Shown: positions 44,364 to 58,058 of the stretch, one piece after another
Layout: each line of letters starts with the position of its first letter
Numbering within the stretch: position 1 is the first letter of the stretch
Origin: Hyparrhenia diplandra
Lineage: Eukaryota; Streptophyta; Magnoliopsida; Poales; Poaceae
Length of the DNA stretch: 64,000 bases
Assembly: GCA_015847255.1 (NCBI GenBank)
Contig: JADLZK010002578.1
Coordinates: forward strand, 1-64,000
Direction: 5' to 3'
The notes under the pieces: generated by a model
What the model saw: the letters and a program-made list of their open reading frames with translations, nothing else
The model's database searches: none
Told to the model about the DNA's origin: nothing
Translations under genes and position numbers: made by a program

Positions 44364-45358
44364 ATCCCCCTCGATCGGCAGGGACGGCCCCCAGGGGGCG
44401 ACGCCTGCCCAGATGATTTTTATACTATGATATGATATGATGAAGTATATATGTATGTAAATGTCCCTCCGTTTACCAAATATTTATCTAAAAAATGTAT
44501 TGGCAAATAAGGAGACCCTTGCCTTGGATGTGTGTAATGCTTGCTTGCAGTTTGGGTAAGGTGTGCAGAAGGCTCATGCTACTGGCAGCAATGCTTGTGT
44601 ATTCAGTTTTGTTTCTGCGTGATTTCTGCAGGTCTTTTATCCACAGAATACATTTGTCTTCAACATCTGTGAAGCTATTCCATACTGCAGTCATGTGCCG
44701 TCTTGATCAGATTTCCACAAAGGCAAAGCCATGTATCAGAGGATCACCATGTAGAGCTAAAAAAAAAAAAAAAAACTATTTGCTTCAACATTGCAGATAG
44801 GATAAAGTGGATGATTCAGCCTACTGAGTTGCATGCACCAACCAAAAGTTTAAACTGGTAGAAAAAGGTTGACAAGTCACCATTATATTTTATTTATCTG
44901 CACCTGCCATGATTCAAACTCAAGATCTCTGAACACATCTAAAAGGGAAACGGGAACCATGGCCGATCTTGAGTTCACAACCCACCATGGGGCTCCAGCT
45001 TCTGGTAAAAGCAGTTTTGCAGAACTTCAGACGACCGAGTACAAAACTGACAATAAGCATACTTGAACAGTGAAGGAGAAATCAACAGCAGTAGTCAGAA
45101 CAGTAAGTACGATAGAAGGGTAATTTCTCCCATCTGATAGACTGATAGCTCACCTGGACCGAGTTCTAGATCACCAAAAATAGAAGTATATACAGCATTA
45201 ATGATCTAGCTAGTATGTACAGCTTTGTCTTTCAAGCCTGTGTAGCATACAAAGAACTGAAGAATAGATGGAAGCCAAGTCATTGTTGCAGTCTTTCACG
45301 GACACTGACCTAGGAAAGCAGATGCGGTGAGCTTTCATTGTTGCTGCTCGAGAGCTTT
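44364..45358. other. Region between convergent genes
   Basis: The facing 3' ends of the C2 gene (plus) and the RLP4-like gene (minus). No further gene. A-run at 44760-44775. Confidence 0.6.
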
Positions 45359-48300
45359 CATGCGTCGCGTTGATGCTTGGTCATTTGCACATCCCGGGTG
45401 AATTGGGTCCTTGATTTTGCATAAGGAGCTTCCCTTGCTGCAATGAAGGTCAAATGTAAATCCGTTACAACACAAACCTTTGTAATGCTTTTTTTATACA
45501 TTGGACAATTGTTCGCATTTCTCACCTGCAGCTAATTTTTTAGCACGGAGAATGTTTTTGCCGTCTCTTCCACCAGCACGCAGCTTAATACAACTAGGAA
45601 CAGAATGGCTACAAGCACACCAAAAGCCATGCCAATCTTCGCAGCCACGGATAGATGAGGGCCACACTCACGTAACCCAGGAATTCCACATAATCCAGCA
45701 TTGTCTGTGAAGCTGCAGTTTTGTCACAGCAATCATTAAGTTCCTTGCCGTGAAAAAGAGAAGAAAGTTTTACATATCGAGTCATTTCTTACTTAAATCT
45801 AGCTCTGTGCAGAGGCCTTCCTCCAAGACTGGCTGGAACACGACCAGAAAGACGGTTGCCATTCAGATTCCTGCATAGCAGAAATTCTATTAGTCTTAGG
45901 TTTTGGAGAAGGAAAAATGAATGTGAAAGGCTAACCTAAATTGGAGTAACTAGTGCACTCACAGTATCTGTAACAATGTCAGCTCGCCTAGGCTATCTGG
46001 AATAGATCCATTAAGCTCATTGTATGACAGATCCCTCGTAGAAAATTAAAACCTATTTGTCAAATCGAAGTGACCATATTTCCTTGAAGAAAGAAGAAAA
46101 AACAAAATAGTATTGACATGCTAATGACATGAGCTGAATCCTTGAATTGAAACAGCAATTGATTTCCTACTTGTAATGTGTCACAAGATGCATTAAAAAG
46201 ATTAGCTCCATGTGCACTGAGAAAAGTGATAAGCAGCATGAAAAGTGACTACAAATATGAAGTATCAAGGACACTGGCTATTTTAATATGATGATGCAAG
46301 ATACAATAGGTGCAACCACCAGTTCTGATGTTCTGTATCCAGCTATTACTTAAGGGGAAATCTTCAGACAAATAAATAAATTTACCCTACAATCACCTAC
46401 CCAAGTTCAATTGGTATTGCACATTAACCAGCTGGGAACTTAATGGATATGGAGTACCATTCACGAAATTTTCAATTAATTTCATCAGAAAAATCCTATT
46501 ATGAATTAGGGCATACTTTTTTTTTTTGAGAAAACATGAATTAGGACATACTTGAAAGAACATAAAACAACAGATACACTGAAGTGCACTTACAGTACTT
46601 GCACTGCAGAGATGGTACCCAGGGAGATTGGAATGTTACCCTTTATGCTATTGCCACTCAAGTTTCTGTTTCACAAGATAGGCAGTTACTTCTGTCAGAA
46701 TAACCAGAAGTGCTAGCACTTCCTTATGAGTTACGAACTTATGACAGTAAGAACTCTAAATGAATACTTCAATCTGCAATCAGATTTAACTTCTTAACCA
46801 ATACTGGATTACTCTGTATTCTACTTAGCCATGTCACCATGGACCATAACCCAACCAGTTCTGGCCAGCATTCTTAAGAGCTTAAACTATGTGTGCTGCA
46901 AGAGTTTTGCAGTTTCTTTTTATTATAATTATCAGCATATGCCATAAAATCAGTCCCATAATTAAAACTGTCGAAAAGAATGTTGTGATGACCATATAGC
47001 TGTTTTTCACGTATTGTGCATAAAAACATAATTAAACACTACAGAATTCTGCATCATCTACTTCTAGATGACATGGAGCAATTACAGTGCAGCATTACGC
47101 TGATTCTTGATGCTTCAGCCCATTTCCAGTGGTCTTCTATGTTGCACAGGTTTAATAAGATACACATATTTAAAAATAATCCCAGTTATTGCTGTGAAAA
47201 TGTTAGAGGCTTTTCACTTTAACAGAGAACGAAAACTATTGATAAACAGAATAATATCAAGTGGTCATCCATTCATGCCAGTGTTCTATCTATACAGAAA
47301 CTCACATGTTTTGCAGATGTTGAAGCTTAGATATATCACTAGGTATGACCCCTTTTAAACCTTGGTTGTCAAGACCTCTGCATCAAGGAGTAGTATTAAA
47401 AAACTTGCAGCAAAAAAAGTATGAACTGCCATTGACTAATATTTTTGAAATACTAATGCATATAACAAGGAGCAAAAACATTGCGGTTAAGCCCATAAAT
47501 ATGACAATACAAGAACTAAGGAAACAACTCTGTGACCTATTAAGCAAGCTGACAGTTTTACTTGCTTCAACCTCCATTTGGGGAAAATTTGGGAGTTCAG
47601 TTAGAGACTGTTTATTCGTTCAATTTTCCATTCGTACTAGTTTGAAGTTACTGGAATGCATCTGCTACATTTAATCTTTATGCTTCAAATAAAAATATAC
47701 TGGCAAATTCGGGCACAGGTTTATCTTAGTTTCAAATGATCAACAAACAAAATCCATTACATCACTTCTTGCATGGTAATCATAAAAATATCAATCCCCT
47801 GTGATGTGAATCGTAGAATGAGCATGATCTATAGAACGTACAATCCATCAATGATCCAGTTCCCTTTGGTGTTATCAAACTGGCAATCAACTCCACTCCA
47901 TGGATGCTGCTGAGGAACACAGGGGTCACCATTCCAGCCAAGTCGGCGGAAGACCAAGTGAACCCTTCAACGTTCGCGAATGCACTCACTGTAGGTCATT
48001 GAAAACAAGACAATTAAAGCATAAAACCAATAACACTCATGTGAATTACTGTTCTATGATAAACAAAAAAACATGAGTAGTGCTAATCATTCAGACTCAG
48101 CTAAAGCATTTTTCTTCAGCAAACTTCATTAACTATCCCCATGCATCATTAAATCTTATTTTAATTACCTCCATCATTAATGCACTGCTAGATGACAGTT
48201 TGCGAGATTCTAAACAAAAGAGGCTTGAAACTTTACTCAATTTTGGTACACCCAGAAAAAAAATAAAGTAGCGAGTATGGAGAATTTGGATAACAACCTT

Positions 48301-50291
48301 CCTGAGGCAAAGTCTTCTTTTCAGCTGGTATTATCTCAAACACCTCAATGGCATTGATAATAGCACGGGTTCCTTTCACAGGTTGCAAGATGAATTTTAG
48401 TGTTGTTCCACTGACAGCAACAGTTTTATTCAGGACAAGTGCAGTAAAACGCTCTCCTGTCATGCGAATTATATCTACATCCTTAAAAGCAGTGTCACCA
48501 TTGATGAGTACATCAAACACTCTTTGTTCTTCTGCAGTTACCCCATTATCAATCTCTGCAAAGTGAAGCCATACTGAATAGTTCTTGTTCGAGTAACATC
48601 CATTTCAAAAGACAAACTCGGTTGCCTATCACTGCCCACGATAGCTGATTGGTATATGCTTTGAGGGTAAAAATTTGGTGCGAGCAATGTCTCTGCTATA
48701 ACATTCTCGGTTGATATTGATTGATCATCAGAACTGGATGATAAAGTTTGCAATCCTAACCAGAATCTGTCCCCACCCCAGCGAATCCCATTAAGATCTT
48801 CATCAAAGGCAGGTTTTCCAGAGCCACATTTCAACCTTTTGGCTGTTCTAAACACTGTCCCCTTTCCCCATGGTGGGCCAAAGTTATAGGCATTGTCATC
48901 TATTTGTAGAACTTCAATAGAAAGAATCGATGGATCACCATGACCTGTGCTATGGAAACAAACTGATAAGCTTGTGTCCTGGACAAAAACCATAGCTTCT
49001 GCAAATGTCTTCTCATCATCGCTGCTCCAGCCCAGAAGCAAAGAATTGAACAGAGTACCCTCAACAGACACATCAAAAATTGGCTCGCTGTCAAGATTTG
49101 GGTTGTCCAATAAAGCAAAGAAAAAGCCTAACTTGATAGTGGCCGTTGGGAACATTGTTAATGTTGTAGCAATTTTCAGGGCCATCAGATAGTGGGAAAT
49201 ATCGAAGTGTTTTCAAGGGAGGAATGATAAAGCTTGGACGAGTGGCATTTGCAAACCTGCCTCCAGTATAACCAAAGTCTCTGTACCACAATGTGTTTGT
49301 AGGCGCCGTCCGTACATCATCAAAACTTCCACAGCTTATACGGATGGTAAATGGTTCTGAAAATAAACATGCATTAAGAACTACAGGACATAGAAAAATA
49401 GAAATTAAACCAAACAGCTGCTGTAAACAGATGTAACATGCGAGTTATATGCAAAGCAAGTGCTCCTTTGAATCAGGAATGTCTAGCATACTGAATGGAA
49501 GGTTTGCATGTTTCCTTTTTCTTCAACTAGGGCTGATCGGCTGATGGTTTCTACTGCTGATGCTGTTTTATTGTGAGAGAAAAACACTCTACCACGGCTG
49601 ATAAGCTCAAGCGTATATTTAGTTTCACATGCCACCTTCCTATTTCGTCCCAGCCTGAGCGAGTTTTTATCTGTACTGTACTACTTACAAGATGGCAAAA
49701 TTGTCAAATGTATGCACATGACACGAAGAAAGGTCAGAAACTGCACTGTACTACTTACAAGTAGCTAAGAAGCTACCAGTATCAGTTGGATGGACACAAA
49801 AGTTTCTCAAAATGGGTAAGGCTCAGTTCTTCATCTCGTACTCATCACAGAAATAGACCTATAGCTAAACAAACATGGACCAAACAACAACCAATTTGTC
49901 CAAGAATACAAACACCAAGAAACGAAAAATTAAGAATTAGGGGGGGCTTCCCTTTCTTCCTTTTCTAGTTTCTTGAACGAGGAATTGGAGGAACCTAGTG
50001 CTGCTGGATTACGATGTATTAAGAAGAAAAAGCAAACAAGCAAAATAAACAGAAAATTTGACACTAGAAAGTACTAGATTTCGCTGAAGACGCGGTACCA
50101 CCAGCACAATGCAAGGGAACTCCGCATTGAGCAAGATTTTCAGCGTGGGGGGCTAAATCTCAAGCTAGGCGCATGCAAGAGAGCTCACCTTTGCTAAGAT
50201 CAGCCGCAAGAACGCCGAAGGCAGCCGACGACGCGGAGACGGCGAGCAGCCACAGCCGCAGGTGCAGCACGGCAGGGGATCTCCACCGCAT
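45359..50291 (-). CDS. RLP4-like receptor-like protein (malectin-like and LRR, no kinase)
   Basis: Predicted type I plasma-membrane protein, close to Arabidopsis RLP4 (At1g28340). Nine exons: 50189-50291 (signal peptide LRLWLLAVSASSAAFGVLA), 48298-49356 (malectin-like domain: EPFTIRISCGSFDDVRT, YTGGRFANATRPSFIIPPLK, HSTGHGDPSILSIEVLQIDD, WGGDRFW, RVFDVLINGDTAFKDVDI), 47842-47988 (GWNGDPCVPQQHPWSGVDC, the usual pre-LRR Cys pair), 47306-47377, 46594-46665, 45963-46034 and 45793-45870 (LRRs), 45526-45712 (GLCGIPGLRECGPHL, then the membrane segment IGMAFGVLVAILFLVVLS), 45359-45437 (cytoplasmic tail ending QMTKHQRDA). No kinase follows. Breaks: an extra T at 49121-49125, a missing T near 48594, and two extra bases in exon 3 (near 47947 and 47976). 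Near the membrane segment the frame is also disturbed. The ligand is unknown; malectin-like domains may bind glycans. Confidence 0.9.
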
Positions 50292-52103
50292 TGCGCCTCC
50301 GTCGCACTTGCCCTCTTTCTGCTTCCTTTCACTGTACCTCTCTCCAAGTACGAGTCTTTTTCCTCTGGCTTTGGACAAGACACGGCTTTTTTTGGCCTTC
50401 AGATGAGTTTATTTACAGCACGCTGAAAAATTGCACGGATTTACGGAAGAAACTCCATCTCGGTACAAATCTGAGAGGATGACCCTCTCAACGGGGCCTT
50501 TCTCCTTGTTCCGTTAGAAAAAAAAAAAAAAAAGGCTTGAAAAATCGAAATGAGCTGTCTGGATTTGAGAGCAGAATTGAGTAGAGGCGATTAGAGACGG
50601 TGCTAAAGGAAAGGTGGTTGCTTTTATGACAGTAGTAATGGAGGCAGGAGTCGATGTGGTCGCAGGTTTTTTTATTTATTTTATTTTGGTCGCAGCCTCT
50701 ACAGTGGAGCAGCTCACGTTGCTCCTGGATCTTGATTAGTGATGACGACTCACGAGCCACCCTCGAGGATTTTGAAAAGAACTGCACGGATTCTCCTGGT
50801 TGTGAGAATGAATGTCCCACTCCCACCCTGGTTTCAAAAAAAAAAATAGACAAGCTGCCACTGAATAACGGAAGCTAAACTCAGAAGAACAAGTTTAGGC
50901 GGCATTCCACCATTGGAATAGTGAGCGGATTTTCGAAAAAAAAAAATTGCGTTCCAGATTATAGAAAACGCCTTTTGCATTATTTACTAAAAGAAATGCC
51001 CGAATCTAGCCGGACGCCGAAGCTGCCAAAGCTGGTTTTGGTGGGTCACGTGCGAACGGGCGAGAGAGGGGACAGCCGGGCAAGGAGCTGACGGATCGGC
51101 AGCACGGGCGCGGCTCGGCTCAGGTCACGGGCGACGCGAGCCCAGTAGGGAGGCCGCACCACAAGACCGAAAGCTGCGGGCGGAGCTGAGATGAGGAACA
51201 GCTGCATCGGCGGTCCCAACAGCCGGTCGTTACGGCGAGTAATGCGCGGATTGCGCGCCAATCAGTCGTCGGTCGTGCAGCGTTGTGCACCTCACGACTG
51301 TGCGGAGGACCAGACCCCAATGGGTGGTGCCAGAACCTAGAATCTGTAGCGCAGCAACGGCAATGCAAAGGGGGGCGAGAGGAAACAATGAGATGCGAGA
51401 AGGCCGACAGGGTAAATGGTAACGAGATGCGCCCGTGCTTTCTAGCCATGTTTGCCTGTTTTCGTACACGAACCACCCGGTTCGTCACAACTTCTAATCC
51501 TGTTATCCAATTATCCCACTCCAACTGCCGAATGAAGCTGGGAAAATACAGGTGATTGAAGTGCTGAACTGCCCGCCGCTCTGCACGTCTCGAACCTGAT
51601 AAAACGTCAGGACGAACACGAGGTCCAACAACTGGATCAGCGGCGTGATTACAGGACAGAAGGGGGGGAAGCACTGCTCTGCTCATGAATGCACAAATCA
51701 AAAAATGCACATCCGGGCCTCTTTCAGTGTTAAAAACCTTTGTACAACGCTCAGAGCAAAACGCAGGACCGAAATACTGGTGGCAGGCAAAGGCATGCAA
51801 CAGTGAAAACCGCATAGGCGGCGCAAGGACGATTTCTCCGTGGGATGCTTGATACAATAGTTTGTACAACACAGGACCTCTTGAAATCAATAGCATAAAA
51901 CTTTTCTACAGTTATGTTGATAGCTTTCACACCGTTGCAGCCTCACCTTATTGTACCTCAGTTCCCCACCTGTAAACATCAACGTACACAATAAATTGAG
52001 GGCACGGAAACTAAGGTTTCTGGGGGTTGAAAGGTAAAGGATGTCGTGCTACCTTGTATAAGCTGAGCTACCTACTTGTTAACTATATGGTACAAAGCTT
52101 CAT
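50292..52103. other. Intergenic, RLP4-like promoter side
   Basis: No gene supported; a 258-codon minus-strand frame at 51120-51896 has no recognisable domain. A-runs near 50520 and 50937. Presumably contains the RLP4-like promoter. Confidence 0.55.
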
Positions 52104-55100
52104 CTAAGCTGGCGGTAGGGAGCGCCTGCAAGTTGGGCACTCCATCTTGATGTCCATCCAACGTTGTAAACAGCCTGAGTGAAATATATGCTCACAAGGT
52201 GCCACCTGCAGGAGGGTCGGACGGTGAGTAACCAGTAAAAAGCTGCCTGCAAAGTGAAATGACAAAAATATTTCACAATTTACCATGTATTCACTTGTTC
52301 TTTGGGTAAGGTCGATTGTAGTCATGCAAATAACACAATCAATGGGCTGATTTGTGCTATCCTCTACCTTCCTGTGGTAGCAGTATTTCTCAGGCAGTAT
52401 CTGAAAAGAGTAGAAAGTGGACACAATAGGTTACTTCTAAAAACTGATATTAATAAAACACGCTATGAACATCAATATAAGGAACAGATCGATAGTGAAA
52501 CACATCTACTGTGGCAACCTAAACAGCCTTAGAAGGAAGGATTAGCTGCATGATCAATGGCAATGACAAGTTGGCAACTAAAATGCATCTACGATGCTGC
52601 ATTGCTGCAAAGAAGAATGCATGTGCGATGATAACATTATATAGTTATTACCTGGCGAGGAATAAAGCAGCGGGAACCAAGATAGTGCTGAAGCAGAAGC
52701 ACTGCTGCTTGGATACCCATGAATACTGTAACAGCTATGCACCATTTCTTGTCGGGCTCAATGCGCATGAAGTTATTAGGGCAACCAAATATGTACAATG
52801 GAATAGCAAGGCGGGTAACTGTCATGCCTAAAATGTATTGTGGGTGCAGAGGTTTTCTTGTGTCCCTGATGACATTTGTGATAATTTGAGGTACCCAAAA
52901 GGAGTACATCAGAAGGAGAAGTGGCCGTAAGAAATTGTGCAGCTCGTACATTAGAAGGATTCCTCCCAAAAGAATGCCATCTGCAGGTCACAAAGCAAAT
53001 TAGCGAAAACCTTAAAGTTGGTTAAGAAAAAAGGTAAACATTTGTACCGGTATCTAGAACATGCAAATAAGCCCACATCTCTTGAAATAGTGACATACTA
53101 CCATAAGTTTTTTTCAAGTGTCTTTTTCTTTGGGGGGGGGGTAAGGTATCTTGTATCAAGTTAACAAAGGAAATGATCACTCTAAAAACTCTAATGGAAT
53201 ATCCAGGTTTCCATTTATAGCAAGCACCAAGTACTTCACCTACCAACTAAAACATGGATAAATATGATTTACATGCAGCAGGTAAAGGTGACAACAAATG
53301 CTGTGGATAAGAACCAGAACAGGGGAAGGTCAGATTGATTGCACATGTAAGTTCTAATAGAAACATATATATGGCAACTGTATGCAAACTACGTTGATTA
53401 GGATTCATTCCAATTGGCGTGATTCTTAGTGAAAAAGAAACCAAATGAGCATAGTTACTACTTACAAAAGCGGCTGTAGAGAACAGAGAGCTCTCGCCTC
53501 ATTATCTCCCAACCTTCTCCACTGTTTAAAGGCCTACTTGCTTTCCATATGGCAAGAAGGTACCTCATTTCAAAAATAGAAAATACAACGAATTTGAAGA
53601 ATGCAGCCGTTGCGAAGGCGTTAAAGAGTGACTCTGTAGAAAGTTAAACACATAAGAAAATGTTATTCAAGTCAATTATAATCACAAAGCAGAAGTAGTA
53701 ACAAAAGTTAATCAGGCCAATACTCCCTCCATGTTCCAATATAGTTCACTTTAGCTTTGTCCTATGCCAAATTTCTCTAAAATTGACCAGGGTTCTTAGA
53801 AAAATGTACTAACATCTACAAGTTCAAATAAATGTGCTATCAAGAAATATTTCATGGAGAATTTCATGAAACTAAATTGATATTGATGTTAATGCATTTT
53901 TCTAGATTTGGTCAAAGTTGGAAGTTTGACTTAGGACAAAGCTAAAGTGAACTATAATTTGGAACAGATTGAGTAGTTAATATTATGATTAATAGCAATA
54001 GAAAGTGAAATTGTTTTTTTTTATATCTCATGAAGCACTCTGAGGGTAATAAATGGTACTTCATCAATGGTAGAGAATTTAGCAGGTTAGTTGCCATGGC
54101 CTGTTGGATACGAGTTTGAGAAAGCTATTATCTAACTTTCCACAATCTCCACTAGGTATGTAACATAACCATAATATAGACATATTTTGCTTTGGTTCAG
54201 ATCTCCCTTAAATTGTAAGGTGTCATCAATTAAGCATGAACTGAGTAACTAATCAAAAGGGGACTGAATATTGAAGAAAATATAACCAAATACAGAAAAC
54301 AAAGGCACAAATCCATGAACAAAAATAAATGAAATCCTACCTGGTCATGTTTTTAGTTTACAATTAAAGGGAAGAAAAATTATTAGCAGATGTTACAATG
54401 AAGCAGTCAAAGAACAGAGCAGAAACAAATTAAAGTCACAGTACTCACCAACCAATATCCCAGCAGTAAGGTGAAGTAGACAGAGATATGCATCCATGAT
54501 AGCTTGTTGGCCAATCATTAAAATAGAAACCTTAGCAGCTCCTGTAAGTAATACATAAGCAACTCAAGCAAATGAGCTTGGAAGACATGTAATGCAAGTT
54601 GTTTTGTTTTGCTAAATCTCTCTCAAAGGGAAAAGAAATGCTTACGGATTGAGTGTTGCTATGCTCCATTTGTCTAATCAACAGCAAAACTTGAAGGAAA
54701 GAGATCTAGCATACCCTAGTTAGGAATTCACAAACTGGACAGACCAATAAAGATAAAATCAACATAAAAATAAAATAAAACAGCCACAGAGGATACAAAA
54801 GTGACCATCAGTGTGTAGTTGACTGCTTTGTTGTAATAAACTTCAACATTCAAAGAAGTCGCATTCAATAAGATAGGGGAGAAGCATTCCCCATCATCAT
54901 CGACAGCGGGACTCTCCACCAAACCCTCCAAACGGTACTTCTCATGTTCTCCATCTAGTTAAACAAAAAGTTTTTGCAAAAGCAGATACTGTGTTAGCTG
55001 TAACTGAATATGAGGAAATTACCAACTAAAAAGTTTAGTATTGCCACATGTAAATTATGATGAAGCACAAAAAATTGATTGTGGAATGAATCTAAGAATA

Positions 55101-58058
55101 AAGTAAAAGGAAATTCATACCATTTGGGTTAGATGACACACGAACAACCTTAGCAGCTATTTCTGTGTTGCAATGTTTCTCCATGTCATATGTGAGAGCT
55201 GATAATAAGGAGGAAAAAACACACATCAAAAATTGCAGGAGGCTTATATATAATATTTGAGTGTACAATTTGAATCTTACAATTCTTCCTTTGGTTCTTC
55301 TCTTCAGATGATTCTTGGAACACTTGAGAGGAGAAAATTCGTAGCTGTTACAAATCAACCAGGTAAAAGCATGAGATTTTCTGGGTATGATAAATGCACA
55401 TTTGAAGACAGCTTAGACAAAGGTATCTGATGGATACCAATAATCTTGTGAAAACTCAGGAAGCTTAAACAGAATTTACATTAGTATCCATGTACTACTA
55501 AAAAACAAAACAAGCTAAATGTGTGAGCTTACCAAATGGTATGGATTTGACAAAAGTAATCCTCTTCCTGAAGTGGTTCACCATCTGCACCACTAAAAAG
55601 GACAAAATAAAGTTTCACTAGGAGATACAACAAAAGGAGGGTGTCTAAAATATTTATATTTAACAAGAAACTTTCCACGGAAGAATGAAATTCAAACAGA
55701 CCTTCAGTTACAGAGAGAAAATAAGGCAGTTACCTGTTTGCTACCATGGAGTTGTCTAAAAGGCCATATGTACACTCCTTCTAACCTTATTTGAGCCACT
55801 CCACCATCGTGGGCATTGTCAATGACATCATGGAATGTAATTGAACCCTGCCCATGTAAGGAAAGTAATAAGTGAGTACAGCATGCTGAGGAAAAGACCA
55901 TATTGCAACAACATCCATGATCATAGTTAGCTCAAGGTTACAAACCAGGCTTGCAATAGCATTCTTTATTACAGTTAACTCAGGTTGAAAATGAATTAAA
56001 CACCTGATTTTTTGCATATGGGCTTAACTAGAATGACAAAAGAAAAGTATGACCAAGGCACAACACTTGGTTCATGTGATAGTTGTTTTATTTATTTTAT
56101 TTCAAAAGTAATTATAGTAATAAGAAAGGAGCTCAATCTACCTGAACATAATGCACCCCGCTTATCTTTGTTGGAGTGCTCAACAATTCAAGAACTGAGT
56201 CACCTTTAGAATCCACAAACTCAAGAAACCTAGACGAACCATTTGTTGCACGGCAAAGGTCCAGCTCCTAGACCATAAAATGGTTACATTAGTACACATT
56301 TTTTTGAACCAGTGTTCTACACAATATATAGCAAAGCAATAATAGGGTATTACCCAAGAGAGGAGGTGGGGCACAGTTGTATATGCTTTATTATATTTCA
56401 AGACTATGGTAGTCGAGCTAGTGTACTTAACATTGGATCGCATAATAGATGTAATTATGTATCTGATTCGTAAATATTCACACGAGACATACTTTCACTG
56501 TGAGTCATCATGGCTTCAATCTTTTTCTTAAGTCACTACAGCATAATATTGAAGAAAATGTTTTAAAGATTCCATGTGTACTGTAAGTAAGACATAGCAG
56601 CAATAAATGGACCCTAAGAACGAGACATCTCTGGAGTCTGAGCAATATTATGTGCAAACATGAGGAACACATTAGGCACAAGGACATCTCTATCTAAACA
56701 ATAATGACAGACAAAATAAAGAAACCACACAATTTTGAAAACATGGTAGTGGTACTAAGAATAAGAATAAGATTTGATGCCACTCAGTTGTCTGGAATAG
56801 CCCAACAAAATAAATATCATTTGGTTTCTTAAGAATAAAATCAGTAATGCCAAAAGAAAAGACATCACAGATAATAGAATTTCAAAGACTGCAACAGTGA
56901 ACTCTTATAAGAATTAAAGGACATACTCAAATGCTTTAAATGGTATATCTGATTATTTGTATGCCAGCCAACCCTTTTGATGCCCTTTGCTGGGTTTTCA
57001 TCTATAGTCTAACCCAAGTAACTGGATTTGTCTACCAGCCAACATGACATATACAAACCTGAAGGCAGGTAATCATCCCAAAATGCAGTTCAAAACAATG
57101 GCCATTCATATTGAGTATTGAACAGAAACATAAGCTAACAAAACGCAATATTAGGTTCTAAAAGGAAACCAAAGCTAATACTCAAAACCAATTATTGCAT
57201 AACCATCACAGGACTATGGAAAAAACAGATGTGTTACCTTTTATACGTTCCTGTAATATTCCATGAATATGGGCCTATATCGTTCTCATCCCTTTTGAAG
57301 AAGGCATGCTGCACAAACACACAGATTGTAAGCAACTAGCTAAGCCACAAACATACCAACTAGATGCAAGTACTAGTCATCTGAGGACTACAATCAGTTA
57401 GCATCCCTGCCATAAGAAATGAAAGACAGCCAAAACCAACTAGAGCTGTCATTCAACTATCTCCTACTAATCATTCTAAAGTAGAAATGGCACAAGCAAT
57501 TGGGTATTCCCAACTACCTAGACTCTTTACAAGCGCTTGGATCTTACAATCAAGCAAACCCACAGCATAAAAAGAGTTCAAATCACTATTTCGATTATAT
57601 GCACTAAGTTGATTCCCAAACCGAAACTTGACTCACAACAGCCAATTCCTATTCGTAGCCATCCCAAGCAGGCCATGGAAACAGTCTCTAGTGCAAGTCC
57701 GTGAAATAAAACCCAGCATCACAGAATTAAGTCAAAATCAACCATACTCCACATCTCGTCAATCCGATCGCCAAAACCCTAAGCTCCCAATTCCCTAATT
57801 TCACATAAACTCCCTTGCACGTTATTATATACAAAACAAATGGGGAAAGGACTTCCAACCCATCAATCCAAGTCCCGCAGCACCGGTCTCACCTCATCGC
57901 CCCACGAACCGGCGGAGGCGGCGGCTCCGACGGACGCGACGCGCTCCCGGAGCGGCCGCAGCGCCGCGGCCAGCGGGCGGGGCCAGGGCGATGCCGACCA
58001 CCACGAGCCCTACCACCGCGGCCCTGATCACGACGCCGCTTGCGGCGGCGGGCCCCAT
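52104..58058 (-). CDS. FLY/Tul1-type transmembrane RING-H2 E3 ubiquitin ligase
   Basis: Predicted multipass Golgi/endosome E3 ligase of the FLYING SAUCER / Dsc1 (Tul1) family; in Arabidopsis these act on cell-wall pectin enzymes in seed mucilage. Exons: 57893-58058, 57238-57308, 56142-56267, 55734-55847, 55532-55592, 55281-55344, 55121-55198, 54797-54954, 54646-54705, 54449-54541, 53466-53633, 52652-52980, 52284-52400, 52104-52205. Start MGPAAASGVVIRAAVVGLVV (signal or anchor), lumenal part with GPYSWNITGTYK, GVHYVQ, IRLEGVYIWPFRQLHGSKQ, then membrane segments (VSILMIGQQAIMDAYLCLL, SLFNAFATAAFFKFVVFSIF, YILGMTVTRLAIPLYIFGCP) and the C-terminal RING-H2: CVIC...MVAPCEHIFHSGCLQRW, then CPTC, ending LPPA. 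Two single-base breaks: exon 1 has one extra base near 57969-57972 (166 bases), and the exon at 56142-56267 lacks one near 56251. The rest is intact. Confidence 0.92.
53723..53973. mobile_element. Stowaway-like MITE in an intron of the FLY-like gene
   Basis: Ends 'TA|ctccctccatgttccaa' and 'ttggaacagattgag|TA' form inverted repeats continuing into 'tagttcactttagctttgtc' / 'gacaaagctaaagtgaacta'. 251 bases, AT-rich. Confidence 0.88.
56443..57237 (-). other. Long intron segment of the FLY-like gene
   Basis: AT-rich intron sequence without a recognised element or exon. Confidence 0.55.

Noticed and set aside
45359..50291. Receptor kinase of the malectin-LRR class
   Set aside because: After the membrane segment only a short tail follows and the gene stops; no kinase motifs occur in the next kilobase on that strand.
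51120..51896. 258-codon minus-strand frame between the RLP4-like and FLY-like genes
   Set aside because: No recognisable domain, no splice-linked partner, and composition like chance sequence.
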